From: CAZQFV01 sp964613665
GTDB taxonomy: Bacteria > Chloroflexota > Chloroflexia > DTKN01
NCBI GenBank assembly: GCA_964613665.1
Contig: CAZTIG010000004.1
Location: 1-64,000 of the forward strand
Direction: 5' to 3'
DNA: 64,000 nt
Made by a program: the position numbers and the translations under genes. This document shows positions 41,780 to 51,883 of this stretch, piece by piece. The notes beneath the pieces are model-generated. The model was not told the DNA's origin. It saw only the letters and a list, made by a program, of their open reading frames with translations, and did no database searches. The stretch's first letter is position 1, and the number at the start of each line of letters is the position of its first letter.

Positions 41780-42555
41780 CCGACCCCCGGTACTTTGAGC
41801 GTGCCGAGGTCTGGGCCCAGGACCTGACCGTTGACCCGTTCTGGGCACAGAAGTTCCGAGCCATCACGGCCATGTTCCCCGAAGGCACGGCTTCCGTCCT
41901 GGACGTCGGCTGCGGCGACTCAGCCTTTGCCCGTATGCTTTCCAACAGGGCCCGGGTCGTTGGGGCAGATTTCAGCCTGACGGCGCTCCGGCTGGCCCAC
42001 GGGCCGGTTGTCTGTAGCACCGCCGAGCGCCTGCCCTTTGCCGACGAGTCCTTCGACGTGGTCGTCTCGAGCGAGATGCTGGAGCATCTGCCCACGGAGA
42101 AGCTCCGAAAGGTGACCGCAGAACTGCAGCGGCTGGCCCGGAAACGGGTCATCGTCTCGGTCCCCTACCGCGAGAACCTGCGCCTGCGGTATATGAGGTG
42201 CCCCCGCTGCGGGCACACCTTTCACTGCTACGGCCACGTGCAGTGTTTTGACCTGCCACGGCTGCGGCGCCTCTTCGCCGGCTGCCGGCTGGTCATGTGG
42301 ACCCACTGCGGTCAATACTCCTGGGACTATCATCCACTGCTGCTCTATGTCCGCCAGTATCTCGGGGACAAGTGGTTCTACTGGGAAAAGGCACATCCAC
42401 GCTGTCCCCGCTGCGGACACGAGGCATTCGTGCCCCACGGCAACCGTCTGGGAAGCTGGTGCGACCTAACCAACGCCCTCCTGTTGCACCACACCGTAGC
42501 CGCGCACCCATATTGGATTGTCACGGCATGGGAAAAGAAGGCGAGAGCGCCGTGA
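41776..42555 (+). CDS. Class I SAM methyltransferase with zinc-ribbon-like CPRCG motifs
   Basis: 259 residues. SAM motif VLDVGCGDSAFAR near residue 42, then FDVVVSSEMLEHL near 95. Two CPRCG motifs (near 142 and 211) sit in the C-terminal half, which could form a zinc ribbon. Methylates an unknown acceptor, probably sugar or lipid-linked glycan. Starts within the wzt stop (ATGA) and ends within the next start (GTGA). Confidence 0.85.
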   Translation: MTDPRYFERAEVWAQDLTVDPFWAQKFRAITAMFPEGTASVLDVGCGDSAFARMLSNRARVVGADFSLTALRLAHGPVVCSTAERLPFADESFDVVVSSEMLEHLPTEKLRKVTAELQRLARKRVIVSVPYRENLRLRYMRCPRCGHTFHCYGHVQCFDLPRLRRLFAGCRLVMWTHCGQYSWDYHPLLLYVRQYLGDKWFYWEKAHPRCPRCGHEAFVPHGNRLGSWCDLTNALLLHHTVAAHPYWIVTAWEKKARAP

Positions 42556-44069
42556 GAAGACGGGCGAACAGCCTCCTTGCGCTCAAACGGCAGCTTTTCA
42601 CTCCTAGTCGCCGAGGGACTTGGGGCCGCGGAGCGGTCGGCACCATCCTGCTGCTCCTGTTCCTGCTCGTGGACCAGGCTGCCGCCCAATCCCTATCAAC
42701 TGGCCCCTGGACCCCGGCCTACCTTGTCTTCCGGGAGGGTGAGGCCGGGGAGATGGTCTGGCTGCCCACTATGGTCGTCGACCCCGGCGGCGACGTTCAC
42801 CTCTTCTGGAGTTTCAAAGAGGCCAACAGCCCCCACCGCGGTGGCAACCTGATCGGCTATGCCCGCTTCGATGGACAGAGATGGAGCGAGGCGAACTATG
42901 TCCTGGCCTCGCCGAGCGGCGAATCCACCAACGCCCCACGCGTTGCACTGGACCCTACACGCGGTGAGATCCACGTCGTCTGGTTGGGAGTGACCACTGG
43001 CTACAGGACCCTCATCTACCACAGTCATGCCCACGTCAGCGCCGCCTGGTCGGCCCGCGGATGGTCTCCGCCCAATAGGCTGCCGCTGGAAGGCGATACC
43101 AGGTCCACGCCCGCCTTGTGGATCGACGAGCGGGGTGTGCTCCATGTCGTGCTGGAGACGACCCGGGGAGCCTGCTACACGCGTTCGGGGGACGGCGGGG
43201 CCGACTGGTCCGACGCGGTTTGGATCACTAACCTGACCGGGAACGAAGCCCTCGTGGTCCACGACCTGCTCATGGACAGGCGCGGCCGGCTGCACGTGGT
43301 CTGGGCGCAGTATGATACCACCGACGAGATGCAGCGACACATCTACTACAGCCGTTCGACCGACGGCGGAGCGGTCTGGTCCCGTCCAACCGACCTGAGT
43401 GGGCGGGGCTATATCAACGAGGCCAGCTTGGCCACCCTGGAGCAGGACGAAATCCACGTCGTCTGGAACGGATCAAGCACCGACAGCTGGCGCTTCCACC
43501 GCTACTCGACCGACGGCGGAGCAACCTGGAGCGATACGGTTCGCATCCTGCGGGTGGGCGGCTGGGCCGGCCGGCCGGCTATGGCGGTGGACGGCTCCGG
43601 CACGCTCCACCTGGTCACTGCCGGCAACGGCTACGGCCTCAGTGGAGCAGTTGTGCACACGACCTGGGACAGAACCGCCTGGACCGAACCGGAGCTGCTG
43701 GACCTGGGATTCTATGCCGAGCATGCCGCCCTCACCTGCCGCGGCGGCAACCTGCTGATCGCCGCCGGCGACGGTTCCACTCCGGGGGGCGAAGGATTCG
43801 ACAAGGTGTGGACCTCGACCCGCCCCCTGGAGGCTGCAGCGGTCCCCTTCGGACGTGTCCCGACCCCAGAACCTACGCCGACCCCCGTGCCCGCCCCCGC
43901 ATCGCCGACGGCCCTGCCGACCGCAACGACGGCTTCACCGGTCACGCCGGGCTCATCGCCGATCGGTGCGCCGGGCGAGGCCAGCCAGTTGCTTATGCTG
44001 GGGGTGCTCCCCGCCGCAGCGCTCGTCATGCTGGCCGTTTTCATCGCGCGGCTGCGCCGCCGGTCGTGA
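42552..44069 (+). CDS. Secreted BNR/sialidase-like beta-propeller protein
   Basis: 505 residues from GTG 42552 (GTGA overlap); ATG 42528 is an alternative. Signal peptide with ILLLLFLLVDQAAA; propeller repeats with STDGGAVWSRP, STDGGATWSDTV and RSGDGGADWSDAVW, the S/T-x-D-G-G-x-x-W Asp-box signature of sialidase-type propellers. The catalytic triad of sialidases is not obvious, so it may only bind glycans. A TP-rich linker and a C-terminal membrane helix with basic tail anchor it. Confidence 0.83.
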   Translation: MRRRANSLLALKRQLFTPSRRGTWGRGAVGTILLLLFLLVDQAAAQSLSTGPWTPAYLVFREGEAGEMVWLPTMVVDPGGDVHLFWSFKEANSPHRGGNLIGYARFDGQRWSEANYVLASPSGESTNAPRVALDPTRGEIHVVWLGVTTGYRTLIYHSHAHVSAAWSARGWSPPNRLPLEGDTRSTPALWIDERGVLHVVLETTRGACYTRSGDGGADWSDAVWITNLTGNEALVVHDLLMDRRGRLHVVWAQYDTTDEMQRHIYYSRSTDGGAVWSRPTDLSGRGYINEASLATLEQDEIHVVWNGSSTDSWRFHRYSTDGGATWSDTVRILRVGGWAGRPAMAVDGSGTLHLVTAGNGYGLSGAVVHTTWDRTAWTEPELLDLGFYAEHAALTCRGGNLLIAAGDGSTPGGEGFDKVWTSTRPLEAAAVPFGRVPTPEPTPTPVPAPASPTALPTATTASPVTPGSSPIGAPGEASQLLMLGVLPAAALVMLAVFIARLRRRS

Positions 44070-44092
44070 TCTGAGGCCAAGGAGGAGCGCAG

Positions 44093-45487
44093 TTGGGATC
44101 CCGCCGCCTGCTGATGGTGTCCCATACCTTTCCTCCCTACCAGGAAAGCCCAGGGGCATCCATACGCTTCGTCAAGTTCATCAAGTACCTATCCCGACAC
44201 CGGCCGGACTGGTCGATCGACGTGGTGACAGCCGGTTTCTGCGGTGCCGAGCGGCAGCTTCCAGAGACCGGCGTATACCTGCTGGACGACGTGCCGGCTG
44301 CGGTGCGGGTATTCCGCATCGACGACCCCTACTATGCGCCGCTTGCCGCCGCAGGGCGCGGCCGGCAGCTGTGGTCCGAAGGCAAGGAGCGGCTGCGAGC
44401 CGCGCTGCTCCACCGGCCGGCGGCCTTCCGACTGCTGCGCCGGGCGTACCAGGGACTGAAGCGGGTGCGGCCAGCCCGAAGGCAGACGCCGGCCCCGGCG
44501 GCAGCCAGCAGCCCAATCCCCGACGCCCACGTGTCGTGGCACGCCCCGGTCCTGGCCTGGCTCGACGCCCGGCCGGACGCCGCGTACGACCTGGTGTTTG
44601 TCACCATCCCATACGTCTCGACCGCCCTGCTGGGGCTCGAGATCAAGAGGCGGCGGAACGTCCCCCTCGTTCTCGACGTGCGCGACGACTGGGGCGACTA
44701 CTGGGTGCGGGATACCGAACGGGTGCGGATCGAGCAGGAGATGGAACGGGCGGTCGTGCAGGCCGCCGACCTGGTCGTGGTGACAAGCCCCGAGATCGAA
44801 CGGAGCTACCGCCGGCGGCACCCTGGCCTGGACGAAATCGTGGTCATCCCCAACGGCGTGGACCTGGAGGACTATGCGGACCTGTGGCGCGCGCCGCCGC
44901 CGGGCGATTTCGTGGTGACCTGCGTGGGGCGCATGGACCAGCGCAGCCCGATCCCGTTCCTGCAGGCGTTCCGCCGGCTGCTCGACGATACCGATGTGCA
45001 GGCCAACCAATGCCTGGCCCGCTTCCCCGAGACGATGAACCCAGATTGGTGGCAGGCCGGCTTCGAGCTCGGCCTGGGACCCCACCTGCGGAGCGTACCG
45101 GTATTGGAGCGAGAGGCCTATCGACAACTGCTGATCGACTCGAGCCTACTGCTCATCATCCAGATCCCCGGGCGCACGGGCGCCACCACCGGCAAGATGT
45201 ACGAATACTGGGCCAGCGGCCGGCCGGTGCTGCTGTTGGACACGCCTGGGGCCGGCACCGCACTGCTGGAGCGCCACGGTTTCGGCTGCGCCGCCCCGCC
45301 GAACGACGTGGAGGCGATCCACCAGACGCTGCGGCGGCTCTATTTCGAGCACCAGTCCAGGTGTTGGCCCCAGCAGCCCGATCCGGCGATCCAGGCCTAC
45401 AGCCGCGAAACGATCACGCTGCGGTTGATCGAGCGGTTGGAATCCCTGTTTGCCGCCGCGCCTTGCAGCGGCGGAGTGGACCGATGA
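44093..45487 (+). CDS. GT4-type glycosyltransferase
   Basis: 464 residues from TTG 44093, with AAGGAGG 7 bases upstream. N-terminal domain starts LLMVSHTFPPYQESPG; the C-terminal donor domain has VVIPNGVDLEDY near residue 255, and VYFEHQ-type segments with EYWASGRPVLLL near 370 in place of the classic E-x7-E. Ends with an ATGA overlap to the next gene. Likely adds one sugar to the lipid-linked repeat unit. Confidence 0.82.
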   Translation: MGSRRLLMVSHTFPPYQESPGASIRFVKFIKYLSRHRPDWSIDVVTAGFCGAERQLPETGVYLLDDVPAAVRVFRIDDPYYAPLAAAGRGRQLWSEGKERLRAALLHRPAAFRLLRRAYQGLKRVRPARRQTPAPAAASSPIPDAHVSWHAPVLAWLDARPDAAYDLVFVTIPYVSTALLGLEIKRRRNVPLVLDVRDDWGDYWVRDTERVRIEQEMERAVVQAADLVVVTSPEIERSYRRRHPGLDEIVVIPNGVDLEDYADLWRAPPPGDFVVTCVGRMDQRSPIPFLQAFRRLLDDTDVQANQCLARFPETMNPDWWQAGFELGLGPHLRSVPVLEREAYRQLLIDSSLLLIIQIPGRTGATTGKMYEYWASGRPVLLLDTPGAGTALLERHGFGCAAPPNDVEAIHQTLRRLYFEHQSRCWPQQPDPAIQAYSRETITLRLIERLESLFAAAPCSGGVDR

Positions 45488-46473
45488 AGCTCGGCCTGGT
45501 CGTCGACGACAACTGGAACTTTTTCCGCGAGATCGCGGCCGATCTCGCCACGCACTACCCGGTACGGACCTTTGCGCCGCGACAGGTCCGGCTGTCGCTC
45601 ATGCAGGGCCGGATCAACCAGCTGCTGCTGCGAGCGCAGCTGCGCGCCTTTCTGCGCGCCCACGACGTCGTCTTTTTCGAGTGGGCCGGTCAACTGCTGG
45701 CCGAGGCCACCCGGCAGCCCAAGTCGTGCGCAATTGTGACCAGACTGCTCGGCTACGAGCTGTTCCACTGGGCGCCACAGATCGACTGGACCCGGGTGGA
45801 CCGCGTCATCGTGCTCCTGGACACGGTCAAGGAAATCCTAGTCCGGCTCCACCCGGCCTGCCAGGGCAAGGTCGCCGTCATCCGCCACGGCATCCCGCTG
45901 CCGCCACCGCCCCCGAAACGGCGGCCCTTTCGCGGCCAGATCGGCACCCTGGGCTACCTGGTCCCACGCAAGCGCGTCTATGAGCTGATCCTGGCCCTGC
46001 CCGCGCTGATCCAGGCCGGCCACGACCTGCACTTGCAGGTTGCCGGCGAGCCGGTGGACCGCTTTCAGCGCGATTACGCGGCGCTGCGGGCGCTGCCGGC
46101 CCGCCTGGGCCTGGAAGAGCGGGTCACCTTCTGCGGTTACGTCCCGGACAAGGAGGCCTGGTATCAGGGGATCGACATCTTTGTCTCCAACAGCTACGAG
46201 GAGACGCAGCACGTGGCCTTGCAGGAAGCCATGGCTGCCGGCTGCTACTGCCTGGCTCATTTCTGGAAGGGGGTGGAGGAGTTCCTGCCGCCGGCCTACC
46301 TCTTTGGTCCCAACGAGGAACTGCAGCAAAGGATCGCCGCTTACTGTGCCCTGGATGATGTACAGCGGCGGCAACTGCGCGCGCCGCTGCGCAACATCGT
46401 CGAAGAGCAGTTCGACATCGAGCGGACCAAGGAACGGATCCGCCAGATTATCGAGCAAGCCGCGGGCGGCTAG
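45484..46473 (+). CDS. GT4/GT1-fold glycosyltransferase
   Basis: 329 residues. Donor domain with IGTLGYLVPRKRVYELILAL near 160 and SNSYEETQHVALQEAMAAG near 245, the conserved E-x7-E region. The N-terminal half is short (MKLGLVVDDNWNFF start). Overlaps the preceding gene by ATGA. Confidence 0.82.
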   Translation: MKLGLVVDDNWNFFREIAADLATHYPVRTFAPRQVRLSLMQGRINQLLLRAQLRAFLRAHDVVFFEWAGQLLAEATRQPKSCAIVTRLLGYELFHWAPQIDWTRVDRVIVLLDTVKEILVRLHPACQGKVAVIRHGIPLPPPPPKRRPFRGQIGTLGYLVPRKRVYELILALPALIQAGHDLHLQVAGEPVDRFQRDYAALRALPARLGLEERVTFCGYVPDKEAWYQGIDIFVSNSYEETQHVALQEAMAAGCYCLAHFWKGVEEFLPPAYLFGPNEELQQRIAAYCALDDVQRRQLRAPLRNIVEEQFDIERTKERIRQIIEQAAGG

Positions 46474-46488
46474 AAAGGGCCCCTGACG

Positions 46489-47775
46489 ATGCGCATCGCC
46501 TACCTCTACCAGGCGCCCCAACCTGAGCTGCGGGGTGACCGCGCCGCGCCGGTCCACATCTACCACCTGGTCCGCGGCTTGCAGCAGCAGGGCCACGAGG
46601 TGCGCCTGTTTACCTTGCAGGGACGGCAACCCGTGTACACGGACGACCTGGCGGCCTATCGCGACGGGCAGGAGACAGCGCTGCGACCCGGCCGGCAGGA
46701 CGGCACTGGCAGCCGGGCGTTCCTCCTCCTGGAGAGCGGTCTGCGCCGGATGCAGCGCACGCTGGGGCTGCCCTACCTCGGTCTCTTCGACAGCCTGCAC
46801 CTTTACACGTCCTGCCGGCGCGAGCTGGCGGATTATAGTATCCTCCACGAGCGCTACAACCTGCTCGGCCTGGGCGGCACCTGGACGGCGCGGCGCACCG
46901 GCATCCCGCTCATCCTGGAGGTCAACGGCGACATGCTCGCCGAGTACGACTATATGGGCCGCCCCATTGGGAGGCTACAGCGGCTTTTCGCCACATGGGC
47001 CACACGCCAGGCCTTCTCCACCGCCCGGGTTGTGCTGGTCCCCTCGGCCGGCCTGGCCGACCACCTGGCGATCCGCTGGGGCATCCCCCGCGCCAAGATC
47101 GCCGTGCTGCCCAACGCCGCCGACGTGGAAGCGTTCGCCCAGGCGGGTGATCCAGCGGCGCTGCGCGCCGAGCTGGGCATCCCCGACGGTGCCCCGACGA
47201 TCGCCTTTGTCGGCGGCTTCTATCCCTGGCACGGGCTAGAGGTGCTAGTGGAGGCCTTTGCCCAGGTGCGGCGCGCGGTCCCTACCGCCTACCTGGTCCT
47301 GGTCGGAGATGGTGAGGTCAGGCCAGTTGTCGAGGCCTGGGTCACCGACCTGGGTCTGTCCGCAGCGGTGCATCTGACCGGCGCGGTGTGCCACAGCCAG
47401 GTGCCACAGATATTGGCCCTGGCCGACGTAGCCGTCGCGCCATGGCGGAGCTTTCCCTGGGGACTGGCCCCGATCAAGCTCTTTGAATACATGGCCGCCG
47501 GCAAGGCCATTGTCGCCTCGCGAACCGCTGGCGTGGCGGACTTTATCCAGGATGGCGAGACCGGCCTTCTCGTCGAACCCAACTCGCCTCAGGCGATGGC
47601 GCAGGCACTTGTCCAGCTGCTACAAGACCCGGAGCGGCGGGCCCGCATGGCAGCCAACGCCCGTCGGGAAGCGGTTGACCAGCACTCGTGGGTACAGCGC
47701 TCACGAGTATTGGCAGACATCTATCAATCCTTACTTCCCCAAAGGTCTTGGCAGTCTCAGGCTGACGAAGAGTGA
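46489..47775 (+). CDS. GT4-type glycosyltransferase
   Basis: 428 residues. Typical two-domain layout: IAYLYQAPQPELRG start, VLPNAADVEAF near 205, FVGGFYPWHGLEVL near 244, and KLFEYMAAGKAIVAS near 330 with LLVEPNSPQAMA after it. Its TGA stop overlaps the GTG of the next, frameshifted gene (GTGA). Confidence 0.85.
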   Translation: MRIAYLYQAPQPELRGDRAAPVHIYHLVRGLQQQGHEVRLFTLQGRQPVYTDDLAAYRDGQETALRPGRQDGTGSRAFLLLESGLRRMQRTLGLPYLGLFDSLHLYTSCRRELADYSILHERYNLLGLGGTWTARRTGIPLILEVNGDMLAEYDYMGRPIGRLQRLFATWATRQAFSTARVVLVPSAGLADHLAIRWGIPRAKIAVLPNAADVEAFAQAGDPAALRAELGIPDGAPTIAFVGGFYPWHGLEVLVEAFAQVRRAVPTAYLVLVGDGEVRPVVEAWVTDLGLSAAVHLTGAVCHSQVPQILALADVAVAPWRSFPWGLAPIKLFEYMAAGKAIVASRTAGVADFIQDGETGLLVEPNSPQAMAQALVQLLQDPERRARMAANARREAVDQHSWVQRSRVLADIYQSLLPQRSWQSQADEE

Positions 47776-48471
47776 CAAGTCGCTCCCAGATACCTGCATT
47801 TCCCTCCGCATCGCGGGAATCCTTTATTCAGACATTGCGGGAACTCGCCCCCCGCATCGAATCTGGGGGGGGCTTGTCTGGACATCGGCTGTGGGGACGG
47901 TTGGAGCCGTGCGGAACTCGAACGACTCGGATACCGCTGGGTCGGCGCAGACATTCGAGAGAACTCGGGCGCACGGGTCATATGCGATGGCCATTCTTTG
48001 CCCTTTGCGGATGAGTCATTCGACCTCGTCCTCTCCTACGCCGTCCTCGAGCACCTGCACACCCCTTGGACCGCGATTCGGGAGATCGCACGCTGCTGCA
48101 AACCGGGAGCGGTCCTGGCCGGCACCTGCGCTTTCCTGGAACCGCACCATGCTCACTCATACTTTCACATTACGCACCTGGGCCTGGAACGACTATTGGA
48201 CGAAGGCGGGTTTCAACTCCTACGCATCTGGCCTGGCTGGCACGTCCTCCAGGCGATAGTTCCACTCCTGCAGGCAAGATATGTGTATCGCTTCATAAGA
48301 CTAGCGCGGTTCCTAGCCCCCGAGGCCGCGGCACTTCTGCATCGGCTCCGATTTCAAGCTCAACTGAGAACAGGCACTCCTCCTGGTGAGGACTGGCCGC
48401 TCATCGATCGTCTGAGCTTCTCCGGTTCCATCGCCTTCCTGGCCCAAAAGACAGCACCGGTAGTACAGTAG
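47772..48471 (+). pseudogene. SAM methyltransferase, frameshifted in a G8 run
   Basis: A class I methyltransferase read in two frames. From GTG 47772 the first frame gives an N-terminus ending RELAPRIESGG; at a run of eight G (47,865-47,872) it must shift so that ACLDIGCGDGWSRAEL (SAM motif) and LPFADESFDLVLSYAVLEHL follow. Seven Gs would restore one frame of about 232 codons. Either a sequencing/assembly error, phase variation at a homopolymer, or a true mutation. Confidence 0.8.
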
Positions 48472-48484
48472 AATACGAGAACCC

Positions 48485-49744
48485 ATGCGCATCCTCTTTC
48501 TCTCCAACTTCTACCCACCGGCGCGACCGGGCGGATACACCCAGTGGTGCTACGAAGTGGCCGAACGGCTGCGGGAACGGGGGCACACGATCGGCGTGCT
48601 CACCAGCAGCTACGAACGCCACAAAGCCCCCCCGGGCGAAGCCGGCATCTTCCGCACCCTACACTTGGACGGCGACCTCTTCTACTACCGACCCGGGCAC
48701 TTTCTCCTGTCCCACCGCAAGGAGTTGCGGGAGAACCTGGCCGCGCTGCGGCGTACGGCTGGCGAGTTCGCCCCCGACCTCGTGTTCGTGTGGGGCATGT
48801 GGGCGCTGTCGAAACAGCTGCCCGCGCTGGCCGAGCGACTGCTGCCCGGCGGGGTCGTTTACTACCTTTGCGACTACTGGCCCGCCGCCGAGGACATGCA
48901 CACAGCCTACTGGCGGGCGCCGGCGCAGCGGTCGTTTATGCGACTGCCCAAAATACTACTGTCCACAATCGGTCACCGGATGATCGCGCAAGAGGGCCGT
49001 CCGGATCTCGCGTTCGAGCATGCGATCTGTGTCAGCGCCGCGGTGCGCCGCATCCTTGTCGAGGCTGGCGTGCCGGTGCAGCACGCCGCCGTCATCCACG
49101 GCGGGACGGACATCGCGCGCTTCCGTGAGGCCAGCCCCACTGACCACGGCCAGCCTCCCGATGGCCCGATCCGTCTGCTCTACGCCGGCCAACTGGTGCC
49201 GCACAAGGGAGTCCACACGGCGGTCGAGGCCATCGCGCGGCTGGTCCACGACCCCGAGCCGGCCCAGGTCCATCTGGCGCTCGTCGGCTCGGGCCACCCG
49301 GACTATGAGGCTGCCCTGCGCGCCCTCGTCGCCCGGGAAGGGCTCGAGTCCCACGTACACTTTCACGGCCCCGTCGGCCGGGAAGAGATGGCGACGCTCA
49401 TGGGGGAGTTCGATGTACTCGTTTTCCCCTCGATTTACGAAGAGCCCCTCGCCCGCACGACGCAGGAGGCCATGGCCGCCGGCCTGGTCGTGATCGGGAC
49501 GACCACGGGCGGGACCGGGGAACTCCTGGTGGACGGCGAGAATGGCCTCGTCTTTGAGGCCGGCGACGCCGCCGGCCTGGCCCGGCAGGTGCGCCGCCTG
49601 GCGGACGACCCCGCCCTCCGCCGCCGGCTGGCAATGGCGGGGCAGCAAACCGTCCGGGAGCACTTTACCCTGGACAGGATGGTGGACCGGATTGAGTCTT
49701 ACCTTACCAACATAGTACGAGGACATCTTGACACGCAGACTTGA
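48485..49744 (+). CDS. GT4-type glycosyltransferase
   Basis: 419 residues. RILFLSNFYPPARPGGY start, VFVWGMWAL near 99, VIHGGTDIARF near 205, and SIYEEPLARTTQEAMAAG near 322 with E-x7-E. Similar in layout and motifs to the gene at 51,880 (GMW, DYWP, FYPP), so a paralogous pair. The next gene starts within its 3' end. Confidence 0.87.
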   Translation: MRILFLSNFYPPARPGGYTQWCYEVAERLRERGHTIGVLTSSYERHKAPPGEAGIFRTLHLDGDLFYYRPGHFLLSHRKELRENLAALRRTAGEFAPDLVFVWGMWALSKQLPALAERLLPGGVVYYLCDYWPAAEDMHTAYWRAPAQRSFMRLPKILLSTIGHRMIAQEGRPDLAFEHAICVSAAVRRILVEAGVPVQHAAVIHGGTDIARFREASPTDHGQPPDGPIRLLYAGQLVPHKGVHTAVEAIARLVHDPEPAQVHLALVGSGHPDYEAALRALVAREGLESHVHFHGPVGREEMATLMGEFDVLVFPSIYEEPLARTTQEAMAAGLVVIGTTTGGTGELLVDGENGLVFEAGDAAGLARQVRRLADDPALRRRLAMAGQQTVREHFTLDRMVDRIESYLTNIVRGHLDTQT

Positions 49745-51304
49745 CCTCGCCAGGATAGCGCCGTGGCTCGTCCTGTCAGTAGTCGCCGCGGCCCTGTACC
49801 TGGCCAACTTTGACAGCTTTCAAGTCGGTGCTTATGGCGACGACGCTCATTACATCGTCCTGGCACAATCTCTGGCTGCCGGAAACGGGTTTGTCGAAGC
49901 CAGCTATCCTATACCCAGAACGCAAAGCTATTGGCCCATAGGCTACCCGCTTCTCCTCACGCCACTCGTCGGACTCGGGTCTTTTGCTTTCACTCCGCTC
50001 AAAGTATTGTCTCTCCTGCTAACTCTGACTTCCATTTACCTGGTTTGCCGGGTCTTTTCCGCCCCTCTCGCCGAAAAATCACCCGGGCGACTCGGCCTGG
50101 TCGCACTGGCGGGCATGTATGCACTGAAAACTATATCGTCGCTGGCGCCGGCATGGTTATGTCAGAGCCCGCATACCTGGTGTTCTCCCTGCTCGCTATC
50201 CTGCTGTTCCAAAGGTATCGCCGAAGCGAATTCGCCCGGTGGTATGACCTCCTGCTTATCGGGCTCGTGCTGGTCTGCACGACAATGATCCGGCTAATGG
50301 GGCTGACCCTGGTCGCTGCCCTGCTGCTCGACCTCGTGCTCAACAAACGCTGGAAAGAAGTGGGTTTGCTGCTCCTGGTTAGCGCCGCCGGGCTGGGACT
50401 CCGGTCCTGGATGGAGACGGGAGCCCTCACCAGTGTTTTGCCGACCGGCGCATGGGGTTATACCCTGGGCAGTAGCCTGAACATACAACGTATCGGTTCC
50501 ACCCTTTGGGATTACCTGAACCAGTCAATACCCCAGGTGACCTTTGGGCTTTTCGGCCCCTCCACCTATGCCTACGCTGCTACGCTCAAGCTAACGTGGG
50601 CCGTCGACCTCGTCAAATACCTCCTGCTCCTGGTTCTGCCCCTGGGTGCCCTCCGGACAATCAGCCGTAAATCACTCCTGTTTTTGAGCTACCCGCTACT
50701 GTACATGCTCGTGCTGACGCTAAAGCGAACCGGTATCCCCGGTGCAGAAAGCCATGCCGAACCGCGCTATTTGATCCCCTTGCTCCCGTTCTTCTATCTA
50801 TACATACTCAACGCCAGTGGCTGGTTTTCGGCACGAGCCCGGAAGCAAGAGTTCGTCCTCGCAGCCCAGAAGTGGACCCCCATCGGCTTGGTCGGCCTGG
50901 TGCTCGTCTTTTCTCTCGGGCGCGGGATCGACAGTGCTATCCACCCCATCTCGGACCAGATTCCAGACCTATCGGCCGGCACTGCCTGGATCGCCGCCAA
51001 CACACCGGATGATGCAATTGTCATGTGCCGTAATCCGGTCTCTAGGTATCTGTACGCACAAAGACATACGCTGGATCATCCCGACACCCTGGTGGCAGAC
51101 GACCTCGTCCAATACATAGAGCGCAACAACATCACGCACATCCTGCTGGCTCCCAGGCTGCAAGTAAATGCCTCCCCGCAGCTCGACGACTACCAGGCCC
51201 AGTTCCTCTTGCCGTTACTCGAGAACGACCCAGGACGCTATCGTCTGGTCTTTGCCGAGCCGGACGAACAAGTGCTGGTTTTCGAGGTCACAAGTGGCCA
51301 ATAA
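49728..51304 (+). pseudogene. GT39-like membrane glycosyltransferase, frameshifted
   Basis: A multi-pass membrane protein read in two frames. From TTG 49728, helix 1 then GAYGDDAHYIVLAQSLAAG (the GT-C aspartate region) continue to about 50,126; after an A4 run (50,127-50,130) the remainder (YIVAGAGMVMSEPAYLVF onward, about 10 helices and a lumenal tail) is in another frame. An extra A gives one continuous protein of about 525 residues. Possibly an assembly error. Confidence 0.78.
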
Positions 51305-51308
51305 ACCA

Positions 51309-51883
51309 ATGTTCATCCGCAACGCGCTCCTCTCCCTGATCGCCGCCGCCCTCCGTCCCTGGGCGCGCTCCGTCGACCGCCAACTGGGCATCTTTTACAC
51401 CCCCTGGTGGGCTGAGCTGCATCCGGGCGGGCATCGCCTGCGCCATATCTACTGGAAAAGCCTCCTCGACCAGGTCGGCGACCAGGTTTTGTTCTACGAG
51501 CAGCTCAAGATCATGGGGCCGGCCGGCATCCGCATCGGCGACCACGCGCGCATCACCGGGCAGGTCGTCCTGGATGGCCGCGGTGGGCTCACCATCGGGG
51601 CCTATACGCAGGTCGGTTTTCAATCGCTCGTCCTGAGCTACACCCACAACTATGAGGCCCTCGACCGGCCCATCGTCGACCAGGGCATGGCCGGCCGGTG
51701 CACATCGGCGCCGACGTCTGGATCGGGGCGCGCGTCATCGTCCTGCCGGGGGTCACCATCGGCGACGGCGCCATCGTCGGGGCCGGCGTCGTGGTGACCC
51801 GCGACGTACCGAAACGGGCCACCGTCGCCGGCAACCCGGCGCGGCTCATCCGGTACCGGGATCGAACCGAGGCTCCCGCGTGA
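51309..51883 (+). pseudogene. Hexapeptide acyltransferase, frameshifted
   Basis: Left-handed beta-helix acetyltransferase. Frame 1 from ATG 51309 gives repeats such as IRIGDHARITGQV and LTIGAYTQVGFQSLV ending near DQGMAG; the rest (VHIGADVWIGARVIVLPGVTIG, VVVTRDVPK, NPARLIRY) is in another frame from about 51,698. One missing base near 51,692-51,697 explains it. Related to the gene at 36,402. Confidence 0.8.
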
